Assembly: GCA_009779495.1 (NCBI GenBank)
Contig: WRED01000022.1
Span: 1 to 34,638 of the forward strand
DNA from: Oscillospiraceae bacterium
Lineage (GTDB): Bacteria > Bacillota > Clostridia > Oscillospirales > Acutalibacteraceae
Direction of reading: 5' to 3'
DNA length: 34,638 nucleotides
Below are positions 1-8,835 of the stretch, piece after piece (the stretch's first letter is position 1; each line of letters starts with the position of its first letter). Under the pieces are notes generated by a model. That model saw only the letters and a list, made by a program, of their open reading frames with translations. It did no database searches and had not been told where the DNA came from. The position numbers were made by a program, and so were the translations under genes.

Positions 1-12
1 AAACTTCACCTT

Positions 13-1554
13 TCAAAAACCGTTCCCGAAAAACGCGCGGCAGGCCGGAATGCCCCTCCCGTCCGTGACGTCGATCTCAAGATCCTGCTCATATTGCCCG
101 GCGGACATGATGTCCAGCGACACTGTCACTTTTTTACTTTTCGGGAATATCCGCATGGCCCGCGCGTAGTCGCACGGATCGCGGTCGGCAATCCTCATGC
201 ACGGCTGTTTCCCGTACATCACGTACGGCGAAACGGACGCCCATTTCGTGCTGTAAACATTCCAGTTTGTGACATATGAGTTACAATTATCAAAGGTATC
301 ATGTATATGCTCCGCGACCTCTTTTCTTACCGGCACGGGCACGCGCGTGACGAAAATATCCTCCTTGTTCATACTGTGGCAGAGCCAAAACGCCCCGGCA
401 GGGTATTCGGCGTGGCCCTCGCAGATGCCGCGTATGTACTGCGGCCCGAAGTCCTTGTAAACGCCGTCATAGCGCCTGGGAGGAACCTCACCGCACAGGC
501 AGACCATGTCGTCGAATGTCACGCCGTCGTCGGACGTCACGGCCACAAGCGGGTAGCGGTGCTCGCTGGACAGGCTGTTGGCGTAAGCGATGGCATACCG
601 TCCGTCCTCTGTTTTCTGCCCCCACGACTTCGCGCCCGACGTGGCGAAAGACGGCTCATACGCGATGAAAAAGCTCTTGCCGCCGTCGTCGCTGCGGCCG
701 ACTTTGCCCTGCTTCCAAAGTCCCATCACAGTATTTTCGTCGATATGATACCAGCAAAAGCTTGACGCGGACTCAAACGGCGAGTTGGCGGCAATACCCT
801 TGCGTCTGCCCACGTGCGGCATATCGACGCCGATTTGCATGTCATTCCAGCCGTGCTCCTCGCGCCACTGCTGCGTCACGAGCCGGTCAGCCAAAAGCTC
901 ATCACAGGCGGCGATAAAACCCGCGTCTCCCGCGCTTTTATAGTACGGAAAAGGCAAGCGCTCCTCCGTCCAGCCCGAATAATCAAGGTAACGTATGAAG
1001 TAAATTTCGCCCATCGAGCCGTCGGCAAACACCTCCCGTACGACTCGCCCGACGCCGTAGCTTTGCCACGGGCATATGTCGTGGTGCGGCGCGTGGCCGT
1101 AGAATCCGCTGACGAGCAGGCGGTCGTCTTTCGTGTGGAAGAAGCCCATACGCTGGTGCATGAAGCCCGGTTTGTCCTCGGGCACCTCGATCACTGTCCC
1201 GTCAGAGCAGTGGTATTGCCCGGCGGGTATCGTGATTTCGGGGAAAGATACGACCGGCTTTTCCCAGCATATGCCGTCTTTCGACCTTGTGAGGAAAGAC
1301 ATCCCCGCACCCGTATGCTCACTCACGGGATTTGACAGGTACTCAAGGTAAAACATGCCGCACCAAAAGGTCAGCATCGGACCGTGGTTGTAGGTGTTGC
1401 CGAAGCCGTCGGCCCACTCGGGATGGCTGCGGTTCGCCCGCGTGACCTGATAGCTCGACGCGCCCACGGCATGTAAAAGCCCGCCGTCGTGACGGAGCAT
1501 GTCGGCAAATTCGTTTCCGGCATAATGCGGTGTGTTCTTCACGTTTTCAGACAT
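13..1554 (-). CDS. Sialidase-like (BNR/Asp-box) beta-propeller protein
   Basis: A 513-residue protein of the sialidase-like six-bladed beta-propeller type. Three Asp-box-like motifs are visible (SKDGICW at about 91-97, SDDGGKSF at 288-295, SDDGVTF at 341-347), with many aromatic-rich strands between them. A C-terminal stretch from about residue 415 looks like the start of a separate beta-sandwich domain. There is no signal peptide, so a cytoplasmic role on imported sugars is possible. The start is the ATG at 1554, preceded by a GGGGGAG ribosome-binding site. The stop lies only 12 bases from the window edge, inside a T5 run, and the C-terminal domain seems to end abruptly (see findings). I cannot tell whether this is a hydrolase or a carbohydrate-binding protein, because no catalytic Tyr/Glu or Arg triad could be assigned from sequence alone. 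Confidence 0.65.
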   Translation of the reverse strand: MSENVKNTPHYAGNEFADMLRHDGGLLHAVGASSYQVTRANRSHPEWADGFGNTYNHGPMLTFWCGMFYLEYLSNPVSEHTGAGMSFLTRSKDGICWEKPVVSFPEITIPAGQYHCSDGTVIEVPEDKPGFMHQRMGFFHTKDDRLLVSGFYGHAPHHDICPWQSYGVGRVVREVFADGSMGEIYFIRYLDYSGWTEERLPFPYYKSAGDAGFIAACDELLADRLVTQQWREEHGWNDMQIGVDMPHVGRRKGIAANSPFESASSFCWYHIDENTVMGLWKQGKVGRSDDGGKSFFIAYEPSFATSGAKSWGQKTEDGRYAIAYANSLSSEHRYPLVAVTSDDGVTFDDMVCLCGEVPPRRYDGVYKDFGPQYIRGICEGHAEYPAGAFWLCHSMNKEDIFVTRVPVPVRKEVAEHIHDTFDNCNSYVTNWNVYSTKWASVSPYVMYGKQPCMRIADRDPCDYARAMRIFPKSKKVTVSLDIMSAGQYEQDLEIDVTDGRGIPACRAFFGNGF

Positions 1555-1636
1555 AAATAAAATCTCCCCCTGCGGTTTTTAATGCGAATCACGTGTTGAA
1601 AAATAAGTAAATATGATAGATATGGGGTAAAGTTCA

Positions 1637-1815
1637 CGTCATTGCGAGCGCGAAGAAACGTTAAATAGCAGCAATATTTGTGCGCGAAGCAATCCAGTTA
1701 GTAAATGGTTCAGAAATTGGAAGCCCTCCGGCAACGCAAAATGAAGTTGCATAACTGGATTGCTTCGCGCACCGACTCTGTTATATAAAAACGCTTCTCT
1801 GCGCTCGCAATGACG
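1637..1815. repeat. MITE-like inverted-repeat element
   Basis: A 179-bp element with imperfect outer inverted repeats (CGTCATTGCGAGCGC at the left, GCGCTCGCAATGACG at the right) and a perfect 21-bp inner inverted repeat at 1680-1700 and 1752-1772 (GTGCGCGAAGCAATCC and its complement). It has no open reading frame of its own. It fills most of the 321-bp gap between the LiaF-like gene and the sialidase-like gene. The sequence class (CATTGCGAGC...GCGAAGCAATCC) is one I have seen as a dispersed repeat in unrelated bacterial genomes. The rest of the gap holds the ribosome-binding site of the downstream gene and a flanking inverted repeat described in the findings. Confidence 0.8.
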
Positions 1816-1875
1816 CCTGACTTCTACCTGTTTTCTGTTTTTTTATCCGTGATTCGCGATTTTATGTATAAGCTG

Positions 1876-2688
1876 TCATCTGATTTTAACATTCACTCCG
1901 CCCAAAATCGCGTTATACTTTATCCGCAGGCGCGGGACCTCCATCCCGAAGCCTTGTGTCACAAAATTGTCGCATCCGCCTAAAATGCCGACGCCGTCCG
2001 TCTCAATGCGGACATTCCGCGGCACATAGACGTCCGCGCCGCCCAACACCGCCGTCACCTCAAAATCCACGTCATGGGTGATACGGATGTTGGAAAGGTC
2101 GACCTCAATGCTTCCCAGGACAGCCGTCGCCGAACCGCCTTTGAAACCCTGGCAGTAGTTCGTATAAGTATTGGAACTCAGGACGGCCACGTAGCCCGGC
2201 TTCGGGTTGTAGTCGCCTTGGGCGTATCTTTGACCCGGTTCCCACCGCGCCTGATTATTCGCCTGGCTGTCCGTCCCCTGCGTTTGATTCTCCGCCGAAC
2301 TGCTGTACGGCGCCTGGGGCGGGATATACGGCGGGGCCTGATCCCCCTGCATCACTCGTTTTTTTTTACTGTTCCCGAAAACGAGGTAGATGCCGAGCAT
2401 GATCAGAAACACCGCGAAATTGACGGCAGCGTGCCTCTCATATCCCCAATCGTTGCCCCAGTTCAGCTGGATGATCAGCGCGTTCACGCTCAACGCCAGC
2501 AGCAAAGTTTTCCAGAACGTCACGCCGTTGGCGATCATGCTGCCGATCGTCGGCACGATGAGGAACAGCGTCCAAAACGGGTACACGTCCCTGTAGTTGA
2601 GCAGACCGACTGCCACCAGAAAAAACAGCACGCCCAAGATAAGCATGGTCACCCCGAACAAGATTTTCGTCATTTTTTCCCTGATCAT
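1876..2688 (-). CDS. LiaF-like membrane protein
   Basis: A 270-residue membrane protein. Four hydrophobic segments (about residues 8-30, 37-55, 60-75 and 88-104) are followed by a polar, Gln/Pro-rich linker (110-160). A C-terminal domain of repeated Gly-containing beta strands (VLGSIEVDL, VLGGADVYVP, ILGGVNVKI) is typical of the LiaF/VraT C-terminal 'cell wall-active antibiotics response' fold. Family members sense or modulate envelope-stress signalling, but no LiaRS two-component pair is in this window, so that role is only an inference. The ATG at 2688 has an AAAGGAC ribosome-binding site. The gene starts 54 bp after ftsH and could be its last operon partner. Confidence 0.75.
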   Translation of the reverse strand: MIREKMTKILFGVTMLILGVLFFLVAVGLLNYRDVYPFWTLFLIVPTIGSMIANGVTFWKTLLLALSVNALIIQLNWGNDWGYERHAAVNFAVFLIMLGIYLVFGNSKKKRVMQGDQAPPYIPPQAPYSSSAENQTQGTDSQANNQARWEPGQRYAQGDYNPKPGYVAVLSSNTYTNYCQGFKGGSATAVLGSIEVDLSNIRITHDVDFEVTAVLGGADVYVPRNVRIETDGVGILGGCDNFVTQGFGMEVPRLRIKYNAILGGVNVKIR

Positions 2689-2742
2689 AATATCAGTCCT
2701 TTCTATTTACATGCTGCGTTCCACACGCGCAAATTCCGCATT

Positions 2743-4611
2743 CTACAGGTTCTCCATTAAAATTCTGAACCGTTCGCCGTCGATCTTCTCTTTATCAAGC
2801 AGCTCGTCCGAAACAAGGCGCAGCTTATCCATGTGCGCGTTGAGTATACTCTTCGTGCGGTCGTACGCCTCCATGATGATCCTGTTGATCTCTTCATCAA
2901 TCTCGGACGCCACACTTTCGGAATACGTCCTTGTCTGGCTGAAATCACGCCCCAAAAACACCTCGTCGTGATTTGAGCCGTAAGCGATGGGGCCCAGCTT
3001 CTCGCTCATGCCGTACCTCGTCACCATCTTGCGGGCGATCTCTGACGCGCGCTCAATGTCGTTGGACGCGCCTGTGGAAATGTCGCCGAGTACCAAAGCC
3101 TCAGCCACGCGCCCGCCCAAAAGGACGACGATGCTGTCGAGCATATCGTTTTTGGAGGTGTAGCGCTTATCCTCCGTGGGCATGGACATGGTATAGCCGC
3201 CCGCCATGCCGCGCGGGATGATGGATATCTGGTGCACGGGGTCCTGACCCTCCAGATAAAACGTCGCGACGGCGTGACCCGCTTCATGATACGCGGTAAG
3301 CCGTTTTTCCTTGTCGCTTATCTTGTGGGACTTCTTTTCGGTTCCGACGACGACCTTGATCGTCGCGTCCTCAATCTCGTCCATGGTTACGGCTTTCTTA
3401 TTATTCCTCGCCGCCAGGAGTGCTGCTTCATTCAGCAGATTCTCAAGGTCCGCGCCCGTGAAGCCCACGGTGGAACGCGCGATGACGGACAAGTCAACAT
3501 CCGGCGCAAGCGGCTTGCCTTTCGCGTGCACTTTCAGGATCTCCTCGCGGCCCCTGATGTCGGGATAGCCGACAGTCACCTGGCGGTCAAAGCGCCCGGG
3601 GCGCAGCAACGCGGGGTCAAGGATATCGGGGCGGTTCGTCGCGGCCAGAATAATGACTCCCTCGTTCGCGCCGAAGCCGTCCATTTCCACGAGCAGCTGA
3701 TTCAGCGTCTGCTCGCGCTCGTCGTGCCCGCCGCCCATGCCGGCGCCTCTATGTCGTCCGACCGCGTCAATTTCGTCGATAAATATGATCGAGGGCGAGT
3801 TTTTCTTCGCCTGATCAAACAGGTCACGCACGCGCGACGCGCCGACGCCCACGTACATCTCCACGAAATCCGAGCCGGAAATCGAGAAAAACGGCACGTT
3901 GGCCTCGCCCGCCACGGCGCGGGCCAAAAGTGTCTTGCCCGTTCCGGGAGGGCCGACAAGCAGCACGCCCTTGGGTATGCGCGCGCCTAAAGAGCTAAAC
4001 TTCGACGGGTCCTTGAGGAACTCGACAATCTCGCTTAGTTCCTCCTTCTCCTCGTCGGCGCCAGCCACGTCCGCGAAAGTGGTCTTGCGCTTTTCGTCTC
4101 CCACGCGCTTGATCTTCGCCTTGCCGAAGCTGATGGTACGGTTGTTTTCGCTGGTCATCGTTGTATTCATGCGCCGCAGAAAGAACAGCAGGAAAGTACC
4201 CATGATGACGACCAGCAAAATCGTCGGCAGGATATTCATGATCAGCGACCCGGCCGAGCCGTTGTCATACTTATCCTTTATCGGTTTGTCAGGGTTGAGC
4301 CTGTTGTGTTCGCGCACCAGAGGGTACACGTATTCCATGAACGCGCCCACTGTCTTGACCGAAAACGTCTCGGCAACCTCTTTGCCCTTGTCGTTTACGC
4401 GCGTATACTTCAAAAGGCCGCTGCTGGTATTCAGCGTGAATTCCGTGATTGCACCCTCGTCAAAATACTGGATGACCTGATAATACTCTGTCACCGTCTT
4501 TTTTTCCTTTGACGAAAAGTAATAGATACACGAAAACAGCAGCAGCGGTATCATCAGATACGGCAGCATGGTCATGAGTTTTTTTGCGGGATTTGTTTTT
4601 TTATCTTTCAA
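2743..4611 (-). CDS. ftsH: ATP-dependent zinc metalloprotease FtsH
   Basis: Membrane-anchored AAA+ protease that degrades misfolded membrane proteins and regulatory proteins. The 622-residue chain has two membrane segments (about 13-31 and 122-146) enclosing an extracytoplasmic loop. It then has the AAA domain with Walker A GPPGTGKT (220-227), Walker B IIFIDEID (275-282) and the second region of homology with arginine fingers near 337-341. The zinc site HEAGH is at 442-446, and the third metal ligand is in the SNDIERA segment. The start is a TTG codon at 4609-4611, chosen because GGGAGG lies 9 bases upstream; a nearby ATG is out of frame and hits a stop at once. It follows hpt by 25 bp in the common tilS-hpt-ftsH arrangement of Gram-positive bacteria. 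Confidence 0.98.
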   Translation of the reverse strand: MKDKKTNPAKKLMTMLPYLMIPLLLFSCIYYFSSKEKKTVTEYYQVIQYFDEGAITEFTLNTSSGLLKYTRVNDKGKEVAETFSVKTVGAFMEYVYPLVREHNRLNPDKPIKDKYDNGSAGSLIMNILPTILLVVIMGTFLLFFLRRMNTTMTSENNRTISFGKAKIKRVGDEKRKTTFADVAGADEEKEELSEIVEFLKDPSKFSSLGARIPKGVLLVGPPGTGKTLLARAVAGEANVPFFSISGSDFVEMYVGVGASRVRDLFDQAKKNSPSIIFIDEIDAVGRHRGAGMGGGHDEREQTLNQLLVEMDGFGANEGVIILAATNRPDILDPALLRPGRFDRQVTVGYPDIRGREEILKVHAKGKPLAPDVDLSVIARSTVGFTGADLENLLNEAALLAARNNKKAVTMDEIEDATIKVVVGTEKKSHKISDKEKRLTAYHEAGHAVATFYLEGQDPVHQISIIPRGMAGGYTMSMPTEDKRYTSKNDMLDSIVVLLGGRVAEALVLGDISTGASNDIERASEIARKMVTRYGMSEKLGPIAYGSNHDEVFLGRDFSQTRTYSESVASEIDEEINRIIMEAYDRTKSILNAHMDKLRLVSDELLDKEKIDGERFRILMENL

Positions 4612-4636
4612 AGAAGCATACCTCCCATAAAATTAG

Positions 4637-5182
4637 CTAATTGTTACTTGAATAGACTTCCGGCCTTAATATTCCTGCATACGGCAGATTGCGGTATTTC
4701 TCGTTATAGTCAAGCCCGTAGCCGACAATAAATTCATCGGGCACCAAAAGTCCCGAATAGTCGGCCGTGACCGGCACCTCGCGGCTGTCCGGCTTATCAA
4801 ACAGCGTACAAACCTTAATACTGCTGGGGCCGCGCGACTCTAAAAGGCCGATGATGTAGTTGAGCGTCCGCCCGCTGTCGAGGATGTCCTCCACGATCAG
4901 AACGTCCAGACCCTCAAGCGGGATATCAAGGTCCTTGACGATCTTGACGACGCCCGACGATTTCGCGCCCGCGCCGTAGCTTGACACCGACATGAAGTCG
5001 ATTGAGCAGGGAATTTTGATCTCGCGCATGAGGTCGGCCAAAAACACGACCGCGCCTTTCAAAACGCTGACAAGCATAAGCTTTTTTCCGCCGTAGTCCC
5101 GGCTGATCTCCGCGCCTAAACGCCTGACGGCTTCGGCAATTTGCTGCTGTGAAAACAATATTTCCCGGATGTCCTGTTGCAT
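4637..5182 (-). CDS. hpt: Hypoxanthine phosphoribosyltransferase
   Basis: Cytoplasmic purine-salvage enzyme that converts hypoxanthine (and usually guanine) plus PRPP to IMP or GMP. The 181-residue length is standard for the bacterial family. The PRPP-binding motif is clear at 95-107 (LIVEDILDSGRTL), and the flexible-loop region SVSSYG lies near 65-70. The C-terminal segment VGYGLDYNEKYRNLPYAG matches the conserved base-binding end of the family. The ATG directly abuts the tilS stop codon with no spacer, which suggests translational coupling to tilS. Confidence 0.97.
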   Translation of the reverse strand: MQQDIREILFSQQQIAEAVRRLGAEISRDYGGKKLMLVSVLKGAVVFLADLMREIKIPCSIDFMSVSSYGAGAKSSGVVKIVKDLDIPLEGLDVLIVEDILDSGRTLNYIIGLLESRGPSSIKVCTLFDKPDSREVPVTADYSGLLVPDEFIVGYGLDYNEKYRNLPYAGILRPEVYSSNN

Positions 5183-6535
5183 CTAGCTTTCCCTTCTCAG
5201 CACGTCAATCATCAGCACCCGCCGAGTGTCGTCCGTGATACGTACCCGTTCGTCGCACCCGTATCCCTCGACCCACAAGACGCCGCTTTCGTCCGCCAAT
5301 AAAACCACGCCGTCACGCCGCGCGGGCGGTATCTTTTTTTCGTTCAGAAGCTTTTTCAGCGTCTTTGTGCAGCCGCCCGACGCCTGGCGGAGCTTGTCTC
5401 CCTCACGCCGGCTCCTGAAAAGAAGTTCACCAAAGGTTATTTTATCACAATCAAGGCAATTAGCCAATACTTCTTTATGAATTTTTTGTAGATTATTTAA
5501 TTCGTTTTTGTTAATTATTGACGTTTTCGCTGTTCCGACGGGCAAATCTGTATTTTCGCACAGTGAAAAACGCACCGCCCACGGCTCGATCAATCGCTCG
5601 CGCTCCTTGAAAAACAGCACGCCGTTTTTGACGGCAGCCGTCGTCACTCCGTCAAGCTGTACCGCGCCGCCCGTGCGCAAAATGTCCGTTACCAGTTCGG
5701 TGTGCACCGTTTGCGGCGGTTCGCTCATACGCGTTTTCAGCAGGGCGAGCACCGCGCGGCTCCGAACGGCGCCGTGGGCGGACGACAGAATTTCCGCCGA
5801 CCAGCCGTTTTCCGTTTTAGCTTCCGACAGCAGCTTTTCCGTACACAGCTCCAAAAAATCGTCGTCGCGGCGAAAGCTTCGCATACACCTGTACGCCGCT
5901 TCCTCCACGGACGGATTGATCTCCTTAAGCCGCGGCACAACCATATGGCGGATTCGGTTGCGCGCGTAGGCGTCGTCTTTGTTTGTGCTGTCCGTCACAT
6001 ATTCTATGCCGTTTTCCCGGCAATAATGCTCGATCTCGGCGCGGGTGCACTCAATCAGCGGGCGGATGATATTCCCTCTCACGGCCGGAATGCCGCAAAG
6101 CCCGCGAATCCCCGTGCCGCGCGTGAAGTTGAACAGCGCCGTTTCAAGACAGTCGCTTTTCGTGTGCGCCGTCGCGACTTTTGCGCCCGGACTGACCGAC
6201 GCGAAAAATTCGTAGCGGATACGCCTCCCGCACTCCTCAAGCCCCTCGCCCGTTTTCGCGGCTTCGGCGCGTATGTCCGCGCGTAAGACGGACATCTTCA
6301 CACCGAGACTTTCGCAGACCTTTCGCGCGAACATCTCGTCGCCGTCGGACTCAGCGCCGCGCAGTCCGTGGTTGACGTGCGCGGCTTCGAGCGTGACGCC
6401 AAGCTCGTCCTTTAACAGGCACAGCAGAGACAGCATCGTCATGGAGTCCGCGCCGCCGGACAGCGCGGCAATGACATGATCTCCGGGGGTGAGCATAGCG
6501 TGGGATTTTATTGTGCCGCGGATCTTATCTAACAT
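5183..6535 (-). CDS. tilS: tRNA(Ile)-lysidine synthetase
   Basis: Modifies cytidine 34 of tRNA-Ile(CAU) to lysidine, which switches the tRNA from Met to Ile specificity; it is essential in most bacteria. The 450-residue protein has the PP-loop ATP-binding motif SGGADS at 26-31, the HVNHGLRG motif soon after it, and the TilS C-terminal domain (near 370-435, with RSRREGDKLR and LKKLLNEKKIPPARR). The start codon overlaps the last codons of the upstream BtrH-like gene within ATGTTAG, so the two may be translationally coupled. The gene is followed without a gap by hpt. Confidence 0.97.
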   Translation of the reverse strand: MLDKIRGTIKSHAMLTPGDHVIAALSGGADSMTMLSLLCLLKDELGVTLEAAHVNHGLRGAESDGDEMFARKVCESLGVKMSVLRADIRAEAAKTGEGLEECGRRIRYEFFASVSPGAKVATAHTKSDCLETALFNFTRGTGIRGLCGIPAVRGNIIRPLIECTRAEIEHYCRENGIEYVTDSTNKDDAYARNRIRHMVVPRLKEINPSVEEAAYRCMRSFRRDDDFLELCTEKLLSEAKTENGWSAEILSSAHGAVRSRAVLALLKTRMSEPPQTVHTELVTDILRTGGAVQLDGVTTAAVKNGVLFFKERERLIEPWAVRFSLCENTDLPVGTAKTSIINKNELNNLQKIHKEVLANCLDCDKITFGELLFRSRREGDKLRQASGGCTKTLKKLLNEKKIPPARRDGVVLLADESGVLWVEGYGCDERVRITDDTRRVLMIDVLRRES

Positions 6536-7563
6536 AAACTTAAAAGTTCTTTCATCAGCGCAAGCGCTTTTTCATCGGCCGCTTTCATCACGTCAATATA
6601 TCCGCCGATCTTCCGGCGCGTTCTGAGCCGCTTTAAGGCTCTGGTCTGCTTCTTGCCGCGATGATAACCGCGCAGGGCTTTGTAAATTTTTTCGTGAATC
6701 GTTTTGGCGACAATGCCAAACTGCTCCGCGATCTCGCCATATAGCGGCTGACCGGGATTTTCCTCCGCCAGCGCCTTGAAATATTTGTACGCGTTCTTGC
6801 GCCCGTCAACGAGACAGTCCGTCGCGTCGCCCTGGCACATCATCACAAGGGACTGTCCGGCGCAGGTCTGCGCGAAGTCGTTCTTACCGGCATTCAGGAT
6901 CGCTTTTTTCCACGCGTCATAGGCGGCTATTCCCTTGGCGTGATTCCCCTCTTGCCTGCCTTCCAGCGCGGCTATGGCGTTTTGCAGAATCTGTTTCGCA
7001 TCAAAGGGCGGCACGGCGATGTCACCCAGCGCCATCACGCCGTAGAAGTCGCCCTCGTCCCACCACTTGTCGGTGATGAAATAGCCCTCGCCGTCAAGCT
7101 CCAGTTTCTCCCATTCCTGAAACAGACTCCAGCCCAGAAGCGTATCGCCGCCGTCCCGGTAGCCGGTGAGGATACCCGCCTCGCGCGGGCCGATGGGGCC
7201 CAGAGAGATCACGGGCTTGCCCGCGTCGATCTGCTCCCTGATGAAAGGCGTGAAGTCCTCTTTTGCGGTGGTTTCGCCGCGCCACAGCATCTTGAACTCA
7301 CGCCCCAGACCGGTGACACCCTGCCGAAAAGGAACTTCCGGGTCGCCATAGGCGTGCATAATGTCCACGTTGCCGCCGTCCCACTCCGTTATATTCCACG
7401 CGAAACGGAACGCGCCGCCGCTGGCGACGATGGCATAGGTGTAGTCAAGCTCGGCTCCCAAGTAGTCCGACACCGCTTTGAGGCAGATCGGAAACGGCGT
7501 TATGCCGCCGAACGCACCGTAATAGACGCGGGGCACGCCGCGCAGAATGTTTGAATCAGCCAT
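6529..7563 (-). CDS. BtrH-N/C39-like protein with helical C-terminus
   Basis: A 344-residue soluble protein. Residues about 13-165 resemble the BtrH N-terminal (papain/C39-like) fold: a Cys in FPICLKAVSDYLG, then ISLGPIGPREAGILTGY, where active C39-type enzymes would have a His before the strand, then a Trp-rich WSLFQEWEK segment. The expected His seems to be replaced, so catalysis is doubtful. The C-terminal half is alpha-helical and ends in a very basic segment (about 298-322). The ATG has an AGGAGAG site upstream. It is 23 bp downstream of a related gene and overlaps tilS. I do not know the biological function. BtrH itself is an acyltransferase in butirosin synthesis, and nothing else here suggests antibiotic synthesis. 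Confidence 0.6.
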   Translation of the reverse strand: MADSNILRGVPRVYYGAFGGITPFPICLKAVSDYLGAELDYTYAIVASGGAFRFAWNITEWDGGNVDIMHAYGDPEVPFRQGVTGLGREFKMLWRGETTAKEDFTPFIREQIDAGKPVISLGPIGPREAGILTGYRDGGDTLLGWSLFQEWEKLELDGEGYFITDKWWDEGDFYGVMALGDIAVPPFDAKQILQNAIAALEGRQEGNHAKGIAAYDAWKKAILNAGKNDFAQTCAGQSLVMMCQGDATDCLVDGRKNAYKYFKALAEENPGQPLYGEIAEQFGIVAKTIHEKIYKALRGYHRGKKQTRALKRLRTRRKIGGYIDVMKAADEKALALMKELLSLC

Positions 7564-7586
7564 ATTTATGTCTCTCCTGTTACACT

Positions 7587-8744
7587 TTACGCAAACAACT
7601 CAATTAACTCGCTGTGTAAATCACCCATGCGCCGCAGGATTCCCGCAAGCTCCTCTCGAACCTCCCGCCCCGATATCACCTCGCGGTCGGCGTCAAAATC
7701 CCCGCCGTGCAGCTCCTGCATCTTGAACAGCTCCGCGTGTATCCGGGTGTAGATTTCCTTTACCTTTGCCGCCTGCGGCAGCCCGCATTCCGCGATGATC
7801 TGATCGAAGAAGCGGCGGATATAGCACTCGTTCGTCAGCGCCGCGATCCACGGGGCCTGGTAGCCGCGCCAGAGGAAGCCTTCATAGAAATCGCCGCTCA
7901 GATCGGCGAAATTATCGTCATTGAGCATGGCGCCGGCCCAGTCGTAATAGGCCTGCCGCCCAAAAGAGACGCCGTTATAATTGGGCATAGAAACAAGTGC
8001 CGGAATCGCGTAAAGCGCCTCTTTATACAGCTGTGCCGCGTCCATTTTTTGCCGCTTTTCTACCAGAATATACAGCCCGTCGGAACCGGGCAAGCCGTTT
8101 TCGATGACGGTGTAGCCGCTTTTGTCCGTTACGGCGTCCTCGGGATATATGTTGACCAAAAGGCGGCCGTTTTTATCATAACCGCCGATGAGGCACCACT
8201 CCGGCAGACAGTCGAAATACCGCTCTTTCAGCTGTACATGGCCAATGCCACGGGATATCACAGGGATTTTTTTGGCGATTGAAGCTTTGATTGCTTCCAT
8301 GACAAGCTCAGGCTGACTCGCGATCATGTCCCGGTCGATGTAGAGATACGACCAGCCGAGCCTTTGGAACATGTGCGGCATGATGAGGTGGCCAAGCTCG
8401 GAGGACATCCCGGCGGAACTGCTGGGACTTGGATACGTCTGCGTGAAAAGCGTGCCGCTGACGGTAAGCAAAAAGGTGTACTCAAAGGCAAGCGGAAGTT
8501 TCTTAGTGTCCGAAGTCGGAGGTTTTTTGCGGGCCTTCGGCGCGTCCCCGGCCGCTTTCAGCGCCGCCGCGAAGCAGCCCTCAAGATAGAAGTTTTCGCA
8601 TTTCAGGTCGTGCCACAGTCTGCGGATTTTTTTGATTTTCTTTGCGGGCTTGGGCGGCTTTTTGTTGGCGGATATGTTGGCTTGAAGCTCTGCTACGGAC
8701 GCGGAAGTCGGGAGTTGGGCAAATAAGATTGGAGATTCGTTCAT
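7587..8744 (-). CDS. BtrH-N/C39-like protein, second paralogue
   Basis: A 385-residue relative of the adjacent downstream protein. The segment ENFYLEGCFAAALKAAGD lines up with the Cys-containing helix of its neighbour, and both continue into a C39-like sheet (ISRGIGHVQLKE, EWCLIGGYDKNGRLLVNIYP) and a helical C-terminal half. Here a His is present (GIGHV), unlike in the neighbour. Two Lys/Pro-rich low-complexity stretches (about residues 28-43 and 73-87) look like insertions relative to the neighbour. The ATG is preceded by AAAGGAGCG. Tandem duplication of one ancestral gene is the simplest explanation. The substrate is unknown. Confidence 0.55.
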   Translation of the reverse strand: MNESPILFAQLPTSASVAELQANISANKKPPKPAKKIKKIRRLWHDLKCENFYLEGCFAAALKAAGDAPKARKKPPTSDTKKLPLAFEYTFLLTVSGTLFTQTYPSPSSSAGMSSELGHLIMPHMFQRLGWSYLYIDRDMIASQPELVMEAIKASIAKKIPVISRGIGHVQLKERYFDCLPEWCLIGGYDKNGRLLVNIYPEDAVTDKSGYTVIENGLPGSDGLYILVEKRQKMDAAQLYKEALYAIPALVSMPNYNGVSFGRQAYYDWAGAMLNDDNFADLSGDFYEGFLWRGYQAPWIAALTNECYIRRFFDQIIAECGLPQAAKVKEIYTRIHAELFKMQELHGGDFDADREVISGREVREELAGILRRMGDLHSELIELFA

Positions 8745-8800
8745 GATGGGCGCTCCTTTTATATGATGCGATTTTCGGCGCAGTTTTTCCCCTAACCGCG

Positions 8801-8835
8801 TCTCCCGTCTACAATCTAGCGTCTAGAATCTAGAT
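8801..8835. repeat. Heptameric tandem repeat cluster overlapping iolA stop
   Basis: Five consecutive 7-mers read on the plus strand as TCTCCCG, TCTACAA, TCTAGCG, TCTAGAA, TCTAGAT. The last repeat units contain the iolA stop codon (8830-8832). Three of the units recur in the same order, inverted, at 34485-34505. The rest of this 85-bp gap holds only the leader of the downstream gene. Confidence 0.7.

Noticed and set aside
8801-8835. CRISPR array
   Set aside because: The repeats are 7-bp tandem units without spacers; no 24-40 bp repeat/spacer pattern or cas gene occurs in the window.
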